From: Sphingomonas sp.
GTDB taxonomy: Bacteria > Pseudomonadota > Alphaproteobacteria > Sphingomonadales > Sphingomonadaceae
Direction: 5' to 3'
Length of the DNA stretch: 64,000 nt
Assembly: GCF_004799495.1 (NCBI RefSeq)
Contig: NZ_SSMY01000006.1
Location: 62,001 to 126,000, forward strand
Shown: positions 62,668-64,000 of the stretch, piece by piece
Layout: every line of letters starts with the position of its first letter
Numbering within the stretch: position 1 is the first letter of the stretch
The notes under the pieces: model-generated
What the model was told of the DNA's origin: nothing
Seen by the model: the letters and a program-made list of their open reading frames with translations, nothing else
The model's database searches: none
Position numbers and translations under genes: made by a program

Positions 62668-64000
62668 GTGACACTTCTTTCGACGTCGCGCGCGCTGCGC
62701 GCCCTTGCCGGAACCGCCATGCTTGCCGTCGCCGGCGTCGCGCTGGCGCAGACCGTGCCCGATGCCTCGGTGCCGCAAACCGGGCTCGACATTCCCGAGA
62801 ACCTCCAGATCTTCGGCAAGCTCGACCCCAACGTCCGCAAGCCCACCGCGATCGTCAACGGCACGGTGATCACCGGCACCGACGTCGACCAGCGGATGGC
62901 GCTGATCATCCTCGCCAACCAGTTCAAGCTGAAGCCCGAGGAAGAGCAGCAATTGCGGCTCACCGTTCTGCGCGGGCTGATCGACGAAGCCCTGCAGATT
63001 CAGCAGGCGAAAACCGAGGACATCACCGCCAGCTCCGACGACCTCGACCAGGCGTACGCCAAGGTTGCGGCGAACTTCCAGAAGACGCCGGCGGAGTTCG
63101 GGCCCTATCTGCGGTCGGTCGGCTCGTCCGCCCGGTCGGTGCGGCGGCAGATCGAGGGCGAACTGGTCTGGCAGCGTTACTTGCGCCGCCGCGTCGCGCC
63201 CGGCATCAGTGTCAGCGATGAAGAGGTCAAGAAAATCCTCGACGCCATGAACGCGGCGCGCGGCACGCCCGAATTTCACCTGAAGGAGATTTTCGTCTCC
63301 GCGACCCCGGACCGCGTCCCCGCCGTCACTGGTGCTTTGCGCCAGGCGATGGAAGACATGAAGGCCGGCAAGGCGCCCTTCGATTACTACGCCCGGACCA
63401 TGTCGGAGACGACGACGGCGCCGTCCGGCGGCGAACTGGGCTGGGTCCGGCCGGCGGCGCTGCCCCCCGAGCTGGCAACCGCAGCCAACCAGATGCAAGT
63501 CGGTCAGCTTGCCGGGCCGATCGAGAATTCGGGCGGTTTTTCGATCCTGTATCTGGTCGACAAGCGCAAGGTGCTCGAAGCCGATCCGCGCGCCGCCCGG
63601 CTCAGCCTCAAGCAGATCAAGATCTCCTTCCCCGCCGGCACCACCCAGGCGGATGCCCAGGCGCGCGCGGCCGAGTTCGCCAAGACGGTCCAGAGCATCA
63701 ACGGCTGCGGCAGCGTCGGCAAGGCGGCCGCCGGCATCGGTGCGGAAGTGGTCGACAACGACCAGCTGACCGTCCGCGATTTGCCCGGAGCTTTGCAGGA
63801 AATGATTCTGAACATGCAGGTCGGTCAGGCGACGCCGCCGTTCGGATCGCCGACCGAAGGCGTCAGCTCGCTCGTGTTGTGCGGCCGCGACGAAGCGCCG
63901 GGCGGCAACCTCCCCAGCGCGGGCCAGGTGCAGGATCAGATGGAGCAGCAACGCGTCAATCTGCGCGCCGCCAAGATCCTGCGCGATCTGCGGCGCGACG
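62668..64000 (+). CDS. surA: Periplasmic chaperone and isomerase SurA (partial)
   Basis: At least 444 residues from GTG at 62668; the gene runs off the window. A signal peptide (about 1-28, ALAQ) precedes the SurA N-terminal helical domain with AIVNGTVITGTDVDQRM. A parvulin PPIase domain contains HLKEIFVSA and GGELGWVRPAALPPEL (about 205-300); a second domain begins near 310. It folds outer-membrane proteins such as LptD encoded just upstream. The 85-base gap upstream includes a short GCGCAC/GTGCGC inverted repeat. The 3' end cannot be checked. Confidence 0.93.
   Translation, partial: MTLLSTSRALRALAGTAMLAVAGVALAQTVPDASVPQTGLDIPENLQIFGKLDPNVRKPTAIVNGTVITGTDVDQRMALIILANQFKLKPEEEQQLRLTVLRGLIDEALQIQQAKTEDITASSDDLDQAYAKVAANFQKTPAEFGPYLRSVGSSARSVRRQIEGELVWQRYLRRRVAPGISVSDEEVKKILDAMNAARGTPEFHLKEIFVSATPDRVPAVTGALRQAMEDMKAGKAPFDYYARTMSETTTAPSGGELGWVRPAALPPELATAANQMQVGQLAGPIENSGGFSILYLVDKRKVLEADPRAARLSLKQIKISFPAGTTQADAQARAAEFAKTVQSINGCGSVGKAAAGIGAEVVDNDQLTVRDLPGALQEMILNMQVGQATPPFGSPTEGVSSLVLCGRDEAPGGNLPSAGQVQDQMEQQRVNLRAAKILRDLRRD

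Noticed and set aside
62599..63951. 450-codon open frame on the minus strand
   Set aside because: It lies fully opposite surA, whose signal peptide and parvulin motifs are clear. The minus-strand product is the low-complexity mirror of a GC-rich gene and has no family features.

Overview
The window is GC-rich, gene-dense, core chromosomal DNA of an alphaproteobacterium. It is most likely a Sphingomonas-type member of the Sphingomonadales. The grounds are an Hfq made of two fused Sm domains, a dusB-ntrB-ntrC-ntrY-ntrX-hfq-hflX block facing mazG, a cysteine-free L31, a fused IspDF, a HdaA/Ppk/Ppx block, and intergenic palindromes of a kind common in sphingomonads. I see no prophage, insertion sequence, integrase, CRISPR array or rRNA. 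There is one tRNA gene, tRNA-Ser(TGA).

Layout. 1-4942: the end of alaS, a secreted protein with a KefB-type antiporter, a flavin monooxygenase and icd. 5213-7062: phosphatidylserine/phosphatidylethanolamine synthesis (psd, pssA) and a small membrane protein whose upstream region carries a LexA-type box. 7493-19793: the translation and envelope cluster rpsB, tsf, pyrH, frr, uppS, cdsA, dxr, rseP, bamA, skp-like and fabZ, interrupted by one convergent sulfotransferase-like gene between tsf and pyrH. The lpxD/lpxA/lpxB genes that often sit here are absent. 19834-24191: a small membrane protein, rpmE, a PilZ protein, tRNA-Ser, and the wall enzymes MltB, RlpA and a DD-carboxypeptidase. 24193-30269: tmk, holB, metG, tatD, a metallo-beta-lactamase-fold protein, a membrane retropepsin and mazG. 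30266-39290 (minus): the nitrogen two-component block with tandem Hfq and HflX. 39368-43039: ispDF, pncC, a COQ10-like protein, lipA and carbonic anhydrase. 43161-47211 (minus): a flavoprotein, two small proteins and aspS. 47429-53191: two unknown small genes, rnd, then ppx and ppk on the other strand. 53188-58199: hdaA, a DUF2066 protein, purM, purN, a YjbR-like protein, a membrane protein and ndk. 58276-64000: holC, pepA, lptD and the start of surA.

How the genes work together. Most junctions are tight. Fourteen same-strand gene pairs overlap by four bases (ATGA or GTGA), implying long, translationally coupled operons. Three convergent pairs share a single CTAG as both stop codons. The themes are translation, envelope biogenesis (BamA, Skp, RseP, SurA, LptD, CdsA, Psd, Pss, peptidoglycan enzymes), DNA replication (HolB, HolC, HdaA, Tmk, Ndk) and nitrogen/polyphosphate control.

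The most interesting points are: (1) a 73-residue single-helix membrane protein (6841-7062) with a GTTC-N7-GTTC LexA box inside its likely promoter, next to a perfect DnaA box and two GANTC sites; (2) the tandem Hfq, predicted to form a ring from three chains; (3) a palindrome hiding the ribosome binding site of pssA; (4) an 11-G run inside metG; (5) an lptD gene alongside the missing lpx genes. All calls are from reading the sequence; no searches were run.
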